The translations under genes and the position numbers were made by a program. From Caldimonas manganoxidans ATCC BAA-369 (GTDB lineage Bacteria; Pseudomonadota; Gammaproteobacteria; Burkholderiales; Burkholderiaceae_C): a DNA stretch of 64,000 nt. The notes beneath the pieces are model-generated. The model ran no database searches. It had not been told where the DNA came from and saw only the letters and a list, made by a program, of their open reading frames with translations. Positions 26,173 through 35,788 of this stretch are shown piece by piece (the stretch's first letter is position 1; each line of letters starts with the position of its first letter). Location of the stretch: positions 41,563-105,562 of the forward strand of contig NZ_KB905937.1 of assembly GCF_000381125.1 (NCBI RefSeq), written 5' to 3'.

Positions 26173-27195
26173 ATGAAGACACGTTGGATCCACGGCCTTG
26201 CCGTCGCCGCCATGGCACTGCCCGCGCTGCTGCCGCTGTCCGCCTCGGCCGGGCCGACGCTGGATGCCGTCAAGTCGCGCGGGACACTGCGCTGCGCCGT
26301 CAACAGCGGCCTACAAGGCTTCTCCGCCCCAGACGCACAGGGCCGCTGGACCGGCCTGGACGTGGACTTCTGCCGCGCCGTGGCCGCCGCGATCCTGAAC
26401 GACCCCAACAAGGTGCAGTTCGTCCCCACCACGACGCAAAACCGCTTCACGGTGTTGCAATCGGGTGAGGTGGACATCCTCTCGCGCAACACCACCTGGA
26501 CTTCCTCGCGCGACTCGACGCTGGGCTCGGTGTTCGCCGGCACCTGGTTTTATGACGGCCAGGGCTTCATGGTGAAGAAGTCGGCCAATGTGAAGAACGC
26601 CTCGCAGCTCAACGGCGCCACCATTTGCGTACAGCCTGGCACCACCACCGAGCTGAACCTGAGCGACTACTTCCGCAGCAAGCGCATGAGCTTCAAGCCG
26701 GTGGTCATCAGCGACCTGGCGCAGATCCAACAGGCCTTCTTCGCCGGGCGCTGCGACGTGTTCACCACCGACATCTCGGGCCTGGCCGCCACCCGTCTGG
26801 CCGCGCCGAACAAAGACGAGCTGGTGATCCTGCCCGAGGCCATCTCCAAGGAGCCGCTGGGCCCGATGGTGCGGCGTGGCGACTGGGAATTCTTCACCAT
26901 CGTGAAGTGGACCTTGTTCGGCCTGATCGAAGCCGAGGAGTACGGCGTCACCTCGTCCAACGTGGACAAGCTCAAGGCCGAATCCAAAGACCCGCAGGTG
27001 CAGCGCATCGTTGGTGTCTCCGGCGACGTGGGCAAGGGCCTGGGGCTGGACAACGACTGGCTGGTGCGCGCGATCAAGGCCGTGGGCAACTATGGCGAGA
27101 TCTACCAGCGCAACATCGGCCCGCTGGGCTTGGAGCGGGGCCAAAACGCGCTGTGGAAGGATGGCGGCCTGATGTACGCGCCGCCGCTGCGCTGA
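26173..27195 (+). CDS. aapJ: general L-amino-acid ABC transporter, periplasmic binding protein
   Basis: 340 residues. A signal peptide (about 1-26, ending SASA) precedes a family 3 solute-binding protein: TLDAVKSRGTLRCAVNSGLQ at the N-terminus, GRWTGLDVDFCRAVAAAIL and NGATICVQPGTTTELNLSDY. This is the AapJ/BztA type, which binds many L-amino acids. The ATG at 26173 has AAAGGGTGA upstream. It is the first gene of the aapJQMP operon. Confidence 0.94.
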   Translation: MKTRWIHGLAVAAMALPALLPLSASAGPTLDAVKSRGTLRCAVNSGLQGFSAPDAQGRWTGLDVDFCRAVAAAILNDPNKVQFVPTTTQNRFTVLQSGEVDILSRNTTWTSSRDSTLGSVFAGTWFYDGQGFMVKKSANVKNASQLNGATICVQPGTTTELNLSDYFRSKRMSFKPVVISDLAQIQQAFFAGRCDVFTTDISGLAATRLAAPNKDELVILPEAISKEPLGPMVRRGDWEFFTIVKWTLFGLIEAEEYGVTSSNVDKLKAESKDPQVQRIVGVSGDVGKGLGLDNDWLVRAIKAVGNYGEIYQRNIGPLGLERGQNALWKDGGLMYAPPLR

Positions 27196-27285
27196 CCCTG
27201 ACAGCCACCTGCCGGACGGCGGCTTGCTGGCGCGGGCCGCCTCGCATCGGCAGCTGCCCATCGCCTTCGAGAGGTCGACGCACCG

Positions 27286-28428
27286 ATGTTCAGCAACGAA
27301 CGTGTCCGCGGCATCGTCTATCAGGTGCTGCTGCTGGCTGCCGTGGTGGGCGTAGGCTGGTACCTGGTGTCCAACACCTTGCACAACCTGTCCACGCGGC
27401 AGATCCAAGTGGGCTTTGGCTTCCTCGACCGTGAGGCCGGCTTCGAGATCGCCGAGACCCTGATCACGTACGACGCCACCCACACCTATGCGCGAGCCTT
27501 CGCGGTGGGCCTGCTCAACACCCTGAAGGTGGCGGCCTTGGGCATCGTGTTGGCCACGGTGCTGGGCACCTTGATCGGCATCGCCCGGCTGTCGAGCAAC
27601 TGGCTGTTGGCGCAGCTGGCCTCGGGCTATGTGGAGGTGATGCGCAACGTGCCGCTGCTGCTACAGCTGTTCGTGTGGTATGGCCTGTTCACCGAACTGC
27701 TGCCGCCGGTGCGCGAGGCCCTCGTGCTGGGCGACTGGTTCTTCGCCACGCAACGCGGCTTCTGGTTCGCGTGGCCGGCCGAACATCCGGCCTGGTCGGC
27801 CGCAGGCTGGGCGCTGTTGGTCGGCATCGGTGCGTCCTGGGTCTGGCACGCCATGGCGGCCCGCCATCAGCGGCTCACGGGGCAACGCTGGCCGGTGGGC
27901 TGGGTCAGTGCGGGCCTCATCCTGGGTCTGCCGGTGCTCGTGTGGGCCCTCATGGGCGCCCCCACGGCGATGGACGTGCCCACCGTCGGCGGCTTCAGCC
28001 TGCAAGGCGGACGCTCGATCTCGCCGGAGTTCACCGCCTTGCTGCTGGGGCTGTCCACCTATACCGCCGCCTTCGTGGCCGAGGTGGTGCGTGCAGGCAT
28101 CCTGGCGGTGGACCGTGGCCAGACCGAGGCGGCGCAAGCCTTGGGCCTGAATGCCGGACAGCGCCTGCGCCTGGTGACACTGCCGCAAGCCCTGCGCGTC
28201 ATCATCCCGCCGATGACCAGCCAGTACCTGAACCTGACCAAAAACTCCTCGCTGGCCGTGGCCATCGGCTATCCCGACCTGGTGGCCGTGGCCAACACCA
28301 CGATGAACCAGACCGGGCAGGCCATCGAGGCCATCGCGATCTTGATGGCGGTGTACCTGTCGATCAGTCTGGCGATCTCGCTGTTCATGAACTGGTACAA
28401 CGAGCGCGTCAAGCTCGTGGAGCGATGA
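27286..28428 (+). CDS. aapQ: amino-acid ABC transporter permease
   Basis: A 380-residue inner-membrane permease of the AapQ type. The first helix is near residues 8-28, a large periplasmic loop follows, and the conserved EAA loop is EAAQALGLNAGQRLRLVTLP, where the ATPase docks. Membrane segments run from about 70 to 375, with an extra insertion around 150-230 typical of this permease compared with short His-type permeases. The stop overlaps an in-frame ATG of the next gene. Confidence 0.93.
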   Translation: MFSNERVRGIVYQVLLLAAVVGVGWYLVSNTLHNLSTRQIQVGFGFLDREAGFEIAETLITYDATHTYARAFAVGLLNTLKVAALGIVLATVLGTLIGIARLSSNWLLAQLASGYVEVMRNVPLLLQLFVWYGLFTELLPPVREALVLGDWFFATQRGFWFAWPAEHPAWSAAGWALLVGIGASWVWHAMAARHQRLTGQRWPVGWVSAGLILGLPVLVWALMGAPTAMDVPTVGGFSLQGGRSISPEFTALLLGLSTYTAAFVAEVVRAGILAVDRGQTEAAQALGLNAGQRLRLVTLPQALRVIIPPMTSQYLNLTKNSSLAVAIGYPDLVAVANTTMNQTGQAIEAIAILMAVYLSISLAISLFMNWYNERVKLVER

Positions 28429-28436
28429 GGACGGCC

Positions 28437-29543
28437 ATGGACAAGACCTTGGAGGCCCGCCATCCTTCGTCGCCCCCGCCCCAGCGCAGCCTGGGCCCTT
28501 GGGCCTGGATGCGCGACAAGCTCTTTTCCACGCCGCTCAATACCGGCATCACGATCGCGACGCTGGCCCTGCTGGCCTGGGTGCTGCCCAAGGTGCTGAG
28601 CTGGGCCGTGTTCGAGGCGGTGTGGGGCCCTGCGCCGCTCGAACGATGCCAGGCCGCACGTGGCCAAGGCGCATGCTGGGCCGTGGTGTGGGAGAAGTTC
28701 CATTTCATGATGTTCGGCGTCTACCCCTACGAAGAAAGCTGGCGGGCGGCGCTGGCCATCGGGGTGATGTGCGGCTTGTTGATCGTCTCGGCGCTGAAGC
28801 GCTTCTGGAATGCCTGGCTGATCCTGATCTGGGCGCTGGGCCTGGCGCTGACCTTTTGGCTGATGGGCGGCGGCCTGGGGCTGGCGCCCGTGCGCGCCGA
28901 GCAGTGGGGCGGCCTGCCAGTGACGCTGATCTTGTCGATCTTTGGCATCGGCTTGGCCTTTCCGCTGGGCGTGCTGCTGGCGCTCGGCCGGCGTTCGAAG
29001 CTGCCGCTGATTCGCGCCTTTTCGGTGATCTACATCGAGGTGATTCGTGGCGTGCCGCTCATCACGGTGCTGTTCATGGCCTCGGTGATGTTCGCGCTGT
29101 TCCTGCCCGAGGGCCTGCGCATCGAGCAACTCGTGCGTGCCCAGGTGGCCATCATCCTGTTCGTGGCGGCCTACCTGGCCGAGGCGGTGCGCGGCGGCCT
29201 GCAGGCCGTGCCCAAAGGTCAGTATGAGGCGGCCGAGGCCTTGGGGCTGCCCTATTGGAAGATGATGGGTCTGGTCATCCTGCCGCAGGCGTTGCGCCTG
29301 TCGATCCCGCCCATCGTCAACAGCTTCATTTCGCTGTTCAAGGACACCTCGCTGGTGGTGATCATCGCCATCTACGACTTCGCCTACGCGGTGAAGAAGT
29401 CCGTCGAAACCGATTTCAGCTGGAAGCCTTTCTTCATCGAGGCCTTCCTGTTCTCGATCCTCATCTACTGGATCTTCTGCTACGCGATGTCGAAATACAG
29501 CCAATGGCTGGAGCGCGACCTCGCCCGCGGCCATACGCGTTGA
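28437..29543 (+). CDS. aapM: amino-acid ABC transporter permease
   Basis: The second permease of the transporter, 368 residues from the ATG at 28437, which has GAGGA about 6 nt upstream; an ATG at 28425 overlapping the aapQ stop is an alternative that adds four residues. The cytosolic EAA loop is EAAEALGLPYWKMMGLVILP. The N-terminal part carries a periplasmic segment with Cys pairs (ERCQAARGQGACWAVVW) that is characteristic of AapM. It forms the membrane channel with AapQ. Confidence 0.93.
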   Translation: MDKTLEARHPSSPPPQRSLGPWAWMRDKLFSTPLNTGITIATLALLAWVLPKVLSWAVFEAVWGPAPLERCQAARGQGACWAVVWEKFHFMMFGVYPYEESWRAALAIGVMCGLLIVSALKRFWNAWLILIWALGLALTFWLMGGGLGLAPVRAEQWGGLPVTLILSIFGIGLAFPLGVLLALGRRSKLPLIRAFSVIYIEVIRGVPLITVLFMASVMFALFLPEGLRIEQLVRAQVAIILFVAAYLAEAVRGGLQAVPKGQYEAAEALGLPYWKMMGLVILPQALRLSIPPIVNSFISLFKDTSLVVIIAIYDFAYAVKKSVETDFSWKPFFIEAFLFSILIYWIFCYAMSKYSQWLERDLARGHTR

Positions 29544-29567
29544 GGTTCATTTCGGAGACCCACAGAC

Positions 29568-30338
29568 ATGGCAGAGGCTGTCCCCCAGACATCGGCCGCC
29601 GGCACGGTGGCCATTCGCATCGAAGGCTTGAACAAGTGGTACGGCGACTTCCATGTGCTGAAGAACATCGACCTGGAAGTGGCCAAGGGCGAGCGCATCG
29701 TGATTTGCGGCCCCTCGGGTTCGGGCAAGTCCACGCTGATTCGCTGCATCAACCGGCTGGAATCGCATCAACAAGGCCGCATCGTCGTCAACGGCGTGGA
29801 GCTGACCGACGATCTGAAAAACATCGACGCCATCCGCTCCGACGTGGGCATGGTGTTCCAGCACTTCAACCTGTTCCCGCACCTGACCGTGCTGGACAAC
29901 TGCACGCTGGCGCCGATCTGGGTGAAGAAGCTGCCGCGCGCCCAGGCCGAGGCCACCGCACGGCATTTCCTGGCGCGCGTGCGCATCGCCGAGCAGGCCC
30001 ACAAATACCCCGGGCAGCTCTCCGGCGGCCAGCAACAGCGCGTGGCGATTGCGCGCGCGCTGTGCATGAACCCGTCGATCATGCTGTTCGACGAGCCCAC
30101 CTCGGCGCTGGACCCGGAAATGGTCAAAGAAGTGCTCGACACCATGATCGACCTGGCCCGCGAAGGCATGACCATGCTGTGCGTGACGCACGAGATGGGC
30201 TTTGCGCGCGCCGTGGCCGACCGGGTGATCTTCATGGACGCCGGCGAGATCGTCGAGCAAAACACCCCCGAGGCCTTCTTCAGCCAGCCGCGCAGCGAGC
30301 GCGGCCGCCAGTTCCTCAGCCAGATCCTGGACCGCTGA
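29568..30338 (+). CDS. aapP: amino-acid ABC transporter ATP-binding protein
   Basis: A 256-residue cytosolic ATPase. Walker A is GPSGSGKST (about 48-56), the Q-loop lies in [13 protein letters not shown], the signature is [15 protein letters not shown], Walker B is [12 protein letters not shown] and the switch His is in CVTHEMGFA. It energises AapQM import of polar amino acids. A GC-rich dyad without a T-run (30343-30361) follows the stop and may be a weak terminator. Confidence 0.95.
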   Translation: MAEAVPQTSAAGTVAIRIEGLNKWYGDFHVLKNIDLEVAKGERIVICGPSGSGKSTLIRCINRLESHQQGRIVVNGVELTDDLKNIDAIRSDVGMVFQHFNLFPHLTVLDNCTLAPIWVKKLPRAQAEATARHFLARVRIAEQAHKYPGQLSGGQQQRVAIARALCMNPSIMLFDEPTSALDPEMVKEVLDTMIDLAREGMTMLCVTHEMGFARAVADRVIFMDAGEIVEQNTPEAFFSQPRSERGRQFLSQILDR

Positions 30339-30466
30339 GCCCGCGCCCCACAACGGGGCGCAGCGGGCGGCATCGTCGCCTGGGAGACATCCCAATAGAG
30401 GCGCCACTCCAAAACCGTCTAGCGAAACACCCGATAGGGTTCGCGTCAGCCATGCGTCAGAATTCC

Positions 30467-30486
30467 GGGTTCATTCGGAGGAACCC
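30467..30486 (+). promoter_or_regulatory. hairpin presenting the fadD Shine-Dalgarno in its loop
   Basis: GGGTTC (30467-30472) pairs with GAACCC (30481-30486), and the loop ATTCGGAG carries the Shine-Dalgarno GGAG. The ATG follows immediately at 30487. The arrangement, GGA exposed in a hairpin loop over the ribosome site, resembles CsrA/RsmA targets; this is inference. Confidence 0.45.
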
Positions 30487-32160
30487 ATGGAAAAAGTCTG
30501 GCTGAAGCACTATCCCGAAGGCGTGCCGCATGAGATCAACCCGGACCAGTACCCCTCGCTGGTCGCGCTGCTCGAGGAGAGCTTCACCAAGTACGCCGAG
30601 CGTCCGGCCTTCAAGTTCATGGGCAAGACGCTGACCTATGCCCAGCTCGACGAGTACTCGCGCATCTTCGCGGCCTACCTGCAGTCGCTGGGCCTCAGCC
30701 AAGGCGACCGCGTGGCCATCATGATGCCCAACGTGCCGCAGTACCCCATCGTGGTGGCGGCCATCTTGCGTGCCGGCTACGTCATCGTCAACGTCAACCC
30801 GCTGTACACCGCGCGCGAGCTGGAGCATCAGCTCAAGGATTCCGGCGCCCGCGCCATCGTCATCATCGAAAACTTCGCGCGCACCTTGCAAGAATGCCTG
30901 GCCAAGACGCCGGTGCAGCACGTGGTGCTGGCCGCCATGGGCGACCTGCTGGGCTTTCCCAAAGGCGCCCTCGTCAACTATGTGGTGCGCAAAGTGAAAA
31001 AACTGGTGCCGGCCTTCGATCTGCCCGGGGCCGTGCGCTTCAATGACGCCATCGCCAAGGGCCGCAGCCTGACCTTGCGCAAGCCCGACATCAAGCCCAG
31101 CGACATTGCCGTGCTGCAATACACCGGCGGCACCACGGGCGTGAGCAAGGGCGCCGTGCTGCTGCACCGGAACATCATCGCCAACGTGCTGCAGTCCGAA
31201 GCCTGGAACGGCCCGGCGCTGAAGAAGATCCCACCGGGCGAGCAGACCGTCACGGTCTGCGCACTGCCGCTCTATCACATCTTCGCCTTCACGGTGAACA
31301 TGATGCTGTCCATGCGCATGGGCGGCTGCAACATCCTGATCCCCAACCCGCGTGACATCCCCGCCGTGCTGAAGGAGTTGTCGCAGCACAAGTTCCACAG
31401 CTTCCCGGCGGTCAACACCTTGTTCAACGCGCTGGCCAACCATCCCGACTTCGACAAGGTCGATTGGAGCTCGCTCAAGCTCAGCGTGGGCGGTGGCATG
31501 GCGGTGCAGTCGGCCACGGCCAAGCTGTGGCTGCAGAAGACCGGCTGCCCCATTTGCGAGGGCTACGGCCTGTCGGAAACCTCGCCCTCGGCCAGCTGCA
31601 ATCCCACCGACAGCACCGAGTTCACGGGCACCATCGGCCTGCCGCTGCCGTCCACCGAGTTCAAGCTGCTCGATGATGAAGGCAACGAAGTGCCCATCGG
31701 CACCCCTGGCGAGATTGCCATCCGCGGCCCGCAGGTCATGGCCGGCTACTGGCAGCGCCCGGACGAAACCGCCAAGGTCATGACGCCCGATGGCTTCTTC
31801 CGCACCGGCGACATCGGCACGGTGGACGAGCGCGGCTACTTCAAGATCGTCGATCGCAAGAAGGACATGATCCTGGTCTCGGGCTTCAACGTCTACCCCA
31901 ACGAGGTGGAAGACGTGGTGGCCCAGATGGACGGCGTGTTGGAGGTCGCCGCGGTGGGCGTGCCCGACGAGAAGTCGGGCGAGGCGGTCAAGCTCGTGAT
32001 CGTCAAGAAGAACCCCGCGCTCACCGAGGCCGACGTGCGGGCCTATTGCGAGCAGAACCTCACCGGCTACAAGCGGCCCAAGGTGATCGAGTTCCGCAGC
32101 GAATTGCCCAAGACGCCCGTCGGTAAAATTCTGCGCCGCGAGCTGCGCGACAAGAAGTGA
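30487..32160 (+). CDS. fadD: long-chain fatty acid-CoA ligase
   Basis: A 557-residue acyl-adenylate-forming enzyme that activates fatty acids to acyl-CoA for beta-oxidation. The P-loop-like motif YTGGTTGVSKGAVLLHRN sits near residue 215, the conserved GYGLSETSP near 360, and the C-terminal hinge and lysine region includes RTGDIGTVDERGYFKIVDRK and PKTPVGKILRREL. Length and motif order match FadD. GGAGG precedes the ATG, partly inside a hairpin loop. A strong terminator follows. Confidence 0.93.
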   Translation: MEKVWLKHYPEGVPHEINPDQYPSLVALLEESFTKYAERPAFKFMGKTLTYAQLDEYSRIFAAYLQSLGLSQGDRVAIMMPNVPQYPIVVAAILRAGYVIVNVNPLYTARELEHQLKDSGARAIVIIENFARTLQECLAKTPVQHVVLAAMGDLLGFPKGALVNYVVRKVKKLVPAFDLPGAVRFNDAIAKGRSLTLRKPDIKPSDIAVLQYTGGTTGVSKGAVLLHRNIIANVLQSEAWNGPALKKIPPGEQTVTVCALPLYHIFAFTVNMMLSMRMGGCNILIPNPRDIPAVLKELSQHKFHSFPAVNTLFNALANHPDFDKVDWSSLKLSVGGGMAVQSATAKLWLQKTGCPICEGYGLSETSPSASCNPTDSTEFTGTIGLPLPSTEFKLLDDEGNEVPIGTPGEIAIRGPQVMAGYWQRPDETAKVMTPDGFFRTGDIGTVDERGYFKIVDRKKDMILVSGFNVYPNEVEDVVAQMDGVLEVAAVGVPDEKSGEAVKLVIVKKNPALTEADVRAYCEQNLTGYKRPKVIEFRSELPKTPVGKILRRELRDKK

Positions 32161-32209
32161 GCTCGTCGGCCCGGTGCGACGGCCGCACTGGGTGATGCAT
32201 TCCCTGGTT

Positions 32210-32245
32210 GCGGCGCCGGCTCGTCCGGTGCCGCACTGTTTTTTT
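32210..32245 (+). terminator. rho-independent terminator of fadD
   Basis: A 10-bp stem GCGGCGCCGG / CCGGTGCCGC with one G-T wobble and a 5-nt loop is followed four bases later by seven T residues (32239-32245). It lies 50 nt after the fadD stop. Confidence 0.85.
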
Positions 32246-32304
32246 CAGAGCCCGGCTGCGCTGGCGCGCAGCACCAAGGCGTCGAACCGCTTGTGAGTCT
32301 TCCG

Positions 32305-33054
32305 ATGCGCCTGGCCCTCATCGCAGCAATGCGCGAAGAACTGTCGGCCGTGTTGGCCCGCATGCCCGACGAGCAGCGCCAACGGGTCGCCGGCCGCGAC
32401 TTCTGGGTCGGGCATTGGCACGGTCACGAGATCGTGGCCGTGCTGTCGGGCATCGGCAAAGTGGCCGCGGCCACCACCGCCACGCTGGCCATCCATCGCT
32501 TCGGGGCGCAGGCGGTGCTCTTCACCGGTGTGGCCGGCGGTCTGGGGCCGGATGTGCGCGTGGGCGACCTGGTGGTGGCTCGCGAGCTCTTGCAGCACGA
32601 CATGGACGCCTCGCCGATCTTTCCACGGCATGAGCTGCCCTTGTACGGCCTGTCGCGTCTGCGCACCGATGCGGCGATGAGTCAGCGCCTGCTGGCCGCC
32701 GCACGTGCGGTGGCTGCCGAGGCCAGCGACCTGCTCGGCGCCGACACCTTGGCCACCTTCGGCATCGGAACCCCGGCCGTGCACGAGGGGTTGATTCTCA
32801 GCGGCGACCGCTTCGTGTCCACCAGCGCCGAAAGCGCGGCCCTGCGCCGCGAGCTGCCCGACGCGCTGGCCGTGGAAATGGAAGGGGCGGCCGTCGCCCA
32901 GGTCTGCCATGACCACGGCTTGCCCCTGGCCGTGCTGCGCACCATCTCCGACCGCGCCGACGACCACGCGGGCGGGGATTTCACCGCCTTCGTGCAGGCG
33001 GTGGCCTCGCGCTACTCGGTCGCGCTGCTCGATCGCTACCTGGCCGCCGGCTGA
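32305..33054 (+). CDS. mtnN: 5'-methylthioadenosine/S-adenosylhomocysteine nucleosidase
   Basis: About 249 residues. It removes adenine from MTA and SAH, linking methionine salvage to SAM-dependent methylation. MRLALIAAMREEL matches the family N-terminus, so the ATG at 32305 is preferred over an in-frame GTG at 32293. FTGVAGGLGPDVRVGDLVVA, the substrate loop and AVEMEGAAVAQVC (the catalytic Glu-Met-Glu) are present, as is TISDRADD with the general-acid Asp. The last 19 bp overlap tail to tail with the RlmL-like gene. Confidence 0.9.
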   Translation: MRLALIAAMREELSAVLARMPDEQRQRVAGRDFWVGHWHGHEIVAVLSGIGKVAAATTATLAIHRFGAQAVLFTGVAGGLGPDVRVGDLVVARELLQHDMDASPIFPRHELPLYGLSRLRTDAAMSQRLLAAARAVAAEASDLLGADTLATFGIGTPAVHEGLILSGDRFVSTSAESAALRRELPDALAVEMEGAAVAQVCHDHGLPLAVLRTISDRADDHAGGDFTAFVQAVASRYSVALLDRYLAAG

Positions 33055-34268
33055 TCCTCGCCCCGCATCGAGCCGCTGACCAGATCGAAGCGAAACAGGC
33101 GGCACTCGATCGGGCCATTCCACATCGGAATGCGACGGCTCTCCTTCAGGCGCATGCGCGAGGGCAGTTTCATGTCCGGGCTGAGCACCCAGGCCGTCCA
33201 GCCGCCGAAATGGCGCTTCCAGTGGGCGGCCAGACGGGGATAGAACTCCTCGGCCATGCCCGTTTGCTCGGCGCTGCGCGCCACGCGACCGCGCGCCTCG
33301 ATGCGTTCGCCATAGGGTGGATTGAGCATCAGCGTGCGCGCCAAGCCCTCGCTCAGGCGCGGGGCCACACGCTCCAACACATCGCCACCATGGAATTCGA
33401 TGGCATGGGCCACGCCGGCACGCTGTGCATTGCGGCGCGCGAAATCGACCATGCGAAACGACACGTCGCTGGCCAACACCGGCACCGTCGGCGCATGGAT
33501 GCGGGCCTGCGCGGCCTGCTTCAGGGCCTGCCACTGGGAGCGCCCTTGCGCGGTGGCAAACGGCGCCAAGCGTTCGAACGCGAAGCGGCGTGTGAGCCCC
33601 GGGGCGATCCCGCAGGCGATCTGGGCGGCCTCGATGGCAATCGTGCCCGAGCCGCAACAAGGGTCGAGCAAGGCGCCACCAGCCTCGGGCGTGCCACGCC
33701 AGCCGGCTGCCGCCAGCATCGCCGCGGCCAGCGTTTCCTTCAACGGCGCATCACCCTTGTCCTGCCGCCAACCGCGCTTGAACAGTGGCTCGCCCGAGGT
33801 GTCGATGTACAGCGTGGCCTCTTGTTCGGTCAGATGCAGCATCACCCGCACATCGGGGCGCTGCCGATCCACGTTGGGGCGCTGGCCGGTGGCCTGGCGC
33901 ATCGCATCGCACAGGGCATCCTTGATGCGCAAACCGGCGAAGTGCAGGCTGCGCAGCGGCGAGCGTTGGGCCGTCACGTCCACCTTGAAAGTCTGCGCCG
34001 GGCTGAGCCACTGCGACCAGCGCACCTGGCGGGCCAGGGCATACAGATCGTCTTCCTGGCGGTACGGGCCCTGCGCCAGCCGCAGCAGCACGCGCTGGGC
34101 CAGGCGGCTTTCCAGATTGAGCGTCATCACCGCACGCGCATCACCGCTGAGCGCGATGCCGCCACGTTCGATCGAGCCGTGGGTGTCGGGACCGAGCAAG
34201 GCCATCGCCTCCTCGGCCAACCAAGCTTCCACCCCAGCGGCGCAGGGCAAGAACAGGGAATAACTCAC
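33036..34268 (-). CDS. THUMP-domain class I rRNA methyltransferase, RlmL-like
   Basis: 410 residues. An N-terminal ferredoxin-like plus THUMP region (about 1-160) leads to a Rossmann methyltransferase with LLDPCCGSGTIAIEAAQIA (SAM-binding motif I, about 205) and the catalytic motif LMLNPPYGERI. NPPY is typical of N2-guanine methylation. It resembles the N-terminal half of E. coli RlmL, which modifies 23S rRNA G2445; it lacks the RlmK half. Its ATG overlaps the rpoN stop by 4 nt, so the two are coupled. Confidence 0.88.
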   Translation of the reverse strand: MSYSLFLPCAAGVEAWLAEEAMALLGPDTHGSIERGGIALSGDARAVMTLNLESRLAQRVLLRLAQGPYRQEDDLYALARQVRWSQWLSPAQTFKVDVTAQRSPLRSLHFAGLRIKDALCDAMRQATGQRPNVDRQRPDVRVMLHLTEQEATLYIDTSGEPLFKRGWRQDKGDAPLKETLAAAMLAAAGWRGTPEAGGALLDPCCGSGTIAIEAAQIACGIAPGLTRRFAFERLAPFATAQGRSQWQALKQAAQARIHAPTVPVLASDVSFRMVDFARRNAQRAGVAHAIEFHGGDVLERVAPRLSEGLARTLMLNPPYGERIEARGRVARSAEQTGMAEEFYPRLAAHWKRHFGGWTAWVLSPDMKLPSRMRLKESRRIPMWNGPIECRLFRFDLVSGSMRGEDQPAAR

Positions 34269-35773
34269 AAGGCCTTTCGCAAATTGGCCGGCGCGATCTT
34301 CAGCGCCTCGCGGTACTTGGCTACCGTGCGGCGCGCCACCTGGATGCCTTGCTCTTCGAGCATCTGGCTGATCTGGCTGTCCGACAAGGGGCGGGACGGA
34401 TCTTCGGCGGCGATGAACTGTTTGATCAGCGCGCGCACCGCCGTGCTGGAGGCATTGCCCCCGGCTTCGGTGTTCAACGAGGAGCCGAAGAAGTACTTCA
34501 GCTCGAAGGTGCCAAAGGGCGTGGCCATGTACTTGGCCGTGGTCACGCGCGAGATGGTCGACTCGTGCAGGCCCAGCTCGTCGGCGATCTCGCGCAGCAC
34601 CAGCGGCTTCATCGCGATCTCGCCATGGGTGAAGAAGTTCTTCTGCCGCTCGACGATGGCCTGCGAGACGCGCAAGATGGTGTCGAAGCGCTGCTGGATG
34701 TTCTTCATGAACCAGCGCGCCTCCTGCAGCCGCGCGCCCAGGGCCTGGCTGGAGGCGCTGCCACGTTGCTGCCGGAGGGCCTGCGCATACAGGTCGTTGA
34801 TGCGCAAGCGCGGCATCACCTCGGGGTTGAGCACGGCCTTCCAGCCGCGGCCAGACTTCTGCACGATCACATCGGGTACGATGATGTGGGCCTCGGCCCG
34901 CGCAAACGGCCGCCCCGGCTTGGGCTCGCAGGCCACGATGAGGGCTTGCGCCTGCTTGATCAGTTCTTCATCGGCGCCGGTGGCGGCCATCAGCTTTTTC
35001 ACGTCGCGCCGCGCCAAGGCCTCCAGGTGGCCCTGGCAGATCATCAGCGCGATGATCTGGGCCTCACTGCGCGGCAGGGCACGCAGCTGCAAGCACAGGC
35101 ACTCGGACAAGTCGCGCGCGCCCACGCCCGTGGGCTGCAGGCTGTGCAACCACTTCAGCGCGCAACGCAGCCGCTCCAACAGCTCTTGGCGGGCGTCCTC
35201 GTCCTGGCCGGCCAGGTGCGCGGCGATGTCCTCCAGCGAATCGGCGAGATATCCATCGTCGTCGAGCGATTCGATCAACACCTGCACTGCCGCAGCATCT
35301 TCGGGCGACAGGCGCATGCCGAGCAACTGCTGGCGCAAGTGGTCCTGCAAACTGATGCCGGGGCTGGCGCGCTCGATCGGGTCGAGCTCCTCGTCGTTGC
35401 TGCCGCTGCGGCTGCCCGGCGTCTCGCGGATGCCATCGAAGTCGTCGGCCTCGGTGCCGTTTTCCCAATCGTCGCGCTCGGTGGCGCCGACCTCCAGCGC
35501 ATCGAGCCCAGGCGCTTCGGCCGCCTCCAAGCCCTCGCCGGCTTCGGCCTCGGCCTCGCGCTGGCGGGTTGCCGGTGCCTCGGGCAGCAGGGACACGCCC
35601 GTCATCGGGTCGCCGTCGTCGTCCTCGGTGTCGAGGAAGGGGTTTTGCTCCAGCATCTGCTCGACCTCCTGGTGCAGTTCGAGCGTGGACAGTTGCAGCA
35701 AGCGGATCGATTGCTGCAACTGAGGCGTCAGCGCCAAATGCTGGGACAGGCGAACCTGCAGGGAAGGCTTCAT
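34265..35773 (-). CDS. rpoN: RNA polymerase sigma-54 factor
   Basis: 502 residues. Region I is the Gln/Leu-rich activator-binding segment LTPQLQQSIRLLQLSTLELH (about 15-34). A long acidic region II (about 50-150) follows, then the core-binding domain. The C-terminal helix-turn-helix region contains the RpoN box ARRTVAKYRE, which reads the -24 element, near residue 485. It serves nitrogen and many motility or catabolic genes. It lies 15 nt after lptB and overlaps the methyltransferase gene; the usual hpf/PTS-Ntr genes do not follow. Confidence 0.97.
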   Translation of the reverse strand: MKPSLQVRLSQHLALTPQLQQSIRLLQLSTLELHQEVEQMLEQNPFLDTEDDDGDPMTGVSLLPEAPATRQREAEAEAGEGLEAAEAPGLDALEVGATERDDWENGTEADDFDGIRETPGSRSGSNDEELDPIERASPGISLQDHLRQQLLGMRLSPEDAAAVQVLIESLDDDGYLADSLEDIAAHLAGQDEDARQELLERLRCALKWLHSLQPTGVGARDLSECLCLQLRALPRSEAQIIALMICQGHLEALARRDVKKLMAATGADEELIKQAQALIVACEPKPGRPFARAEAHIIVPDVIVQKSGRGWKAVLNPEVMPRLRINDLYAQALRQQRGSASSQALGARLQEARWFMKNIQQRFDTILRVSQAIVERQKNFFTHGEIAMKPLVLREIADELGLHESTISRVTTAKYMATPFGTFELKYFFGSSLNTEAGGNASSTAVRALIKQFIAAEDPSRPLSDSQISQMLEEQGIQVARRTVAKYREALKIAPANLRKAL

Positions 35774-35788
35774 GGCATCTTCCCGGGC

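Noticed and set aside
24253..26193. Minus-strand open frame of 646 codons across pntAB and pntB
   Set aside because: The plus-strand genes have ordered helices and nucleotide-binding motifs; the antisense translation is His/Asp/Gly-rich noise.
30343..30361. GCGCCCC/GGGGCGC dyad after aapP as a terminator
   Set aside because: No T-run follows; GC-rich dyads of this size are common in such DNA.
33210..35723. Plus-strand open frame of 837 codons opposite rpoN and the methyltransferase gene
   Set aside because: It mirrors two genes with clear motifs; no start signal or domain of its own.
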